Both the position numbers and the translations under genes were made by a program. From Actinomortierella ambigua (lineage: Eukaryota > Mortierellomycota > Mortierellomycetes > Mortierellales > Mortierellaceae): a stretch of DNA of 33,098 nucleotides. The stretch lies in the NCBI GenBank assembly GCA_016098155.1, contig JAAAJB010000397.1, positions 1-33,098 on the forward strand, in the 5' to 3' direction. The notes under the pieces are model-generated. The model was given only the letters and a program-made list of their open reading frames with translations. It was not told the DNA's origin and did not search any database. Each line of letters opens with the position of its first letter. Position 1 is the stretch's first letter. This document shows, piece by piece, positions 33,005 to 33,098 of the stretch.

Positions 33005-33098
33005 GAGAGGCAGAGATAGAAAGTCCAATATCGAAGAGGTACGCCACTCCATACAGACAGCTGGGAAAGAGCAGCGCTGCATCGATGCCAGGCAAAGA

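Overview
This is a fungal nuclear window. It has spliceosomal introns with GTRNGY donors and YAG acceptors, a eukaryotic tRNA-Asn without encoded CCA, poly-pyrimidine promoters and many microsatellites. The gene content suggests an early-diverging Mucoromycota fungus, most likely Mortierellomycotina: TKL-like kinase/Sel1 fusions, an F-box protein with leucine-rich flanks, a spartin-like senescence-domain protein and a microbial XPRT/HPT1-type phosphoribosyltransferase. The lineage is an inference from gene types. No marker gene in the window settles it.

Layout. Positions 1-375 are a degenerate CAT/CAA/CCT tandem repeat. An F-box protein (1053-3005, -) is followed by a DUF4203/TMEM198-like membrane protein (3257-4652, -, three exons), then a low-complexity spacer and the exocyst subunit Sec5 (5804-9485, -, nine exons). 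A tRNA-Asn(GTT) lies at 9625-9698. A gene-poor, decayed stretch (9.7-12.5 kb) holds a 10-N assembly gap and a dead kinase fragment. Cyclophilin A (12545-13221, -) and the calcineurin A catalytic subunit (14823-17819, +) are head to head across a 1.6 kb spacer. A purine phosphoribosyltransferase follows (18186-18934, +). Next come a ~300 bp MITE-like element with hairpin-forming terminal repeats (19503-19803) and an isolated retroelement Gag-like gene (20129-20806, -).

The right third is dominated by two kinase-Sel1 fusion genes in the same orientation (22021-25222 and 27260-30350, both -). They share an unusual exon plan: an ATG-only first coding exon, then an 887-nt kinase exon, then a long Sel1-repeat exon. 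A decayed copy carrying both the kinase C-lobe and a Sel1 unit lies between them (about 26410-27040), and a small secreted six-cysteine protein sits in the same gap (25909-26094). The window ends with a spartin/senescence-domain protein (30847-32980, +). Its upstream spacer, shared with the second kinase gene, has four CCAAT boxes within 24 bp.

Functionally, most of the left and middle is housekeeping: exocytosis, protein folding, Ca2+ signalling and purine salvage. The kinase-Sel1 cluster, its dead copies, the Gag-like gene, the MITE and the secreted peptide make up the fast-evolving accessory part. The most interesting features are the cyclophilin A/calcineurin A divergent pair and the duplicating, decaying kinase-Sel1 family. 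Exon coordinates come from reading splice signals, reading phase and family conservation by eye, without transcript data.
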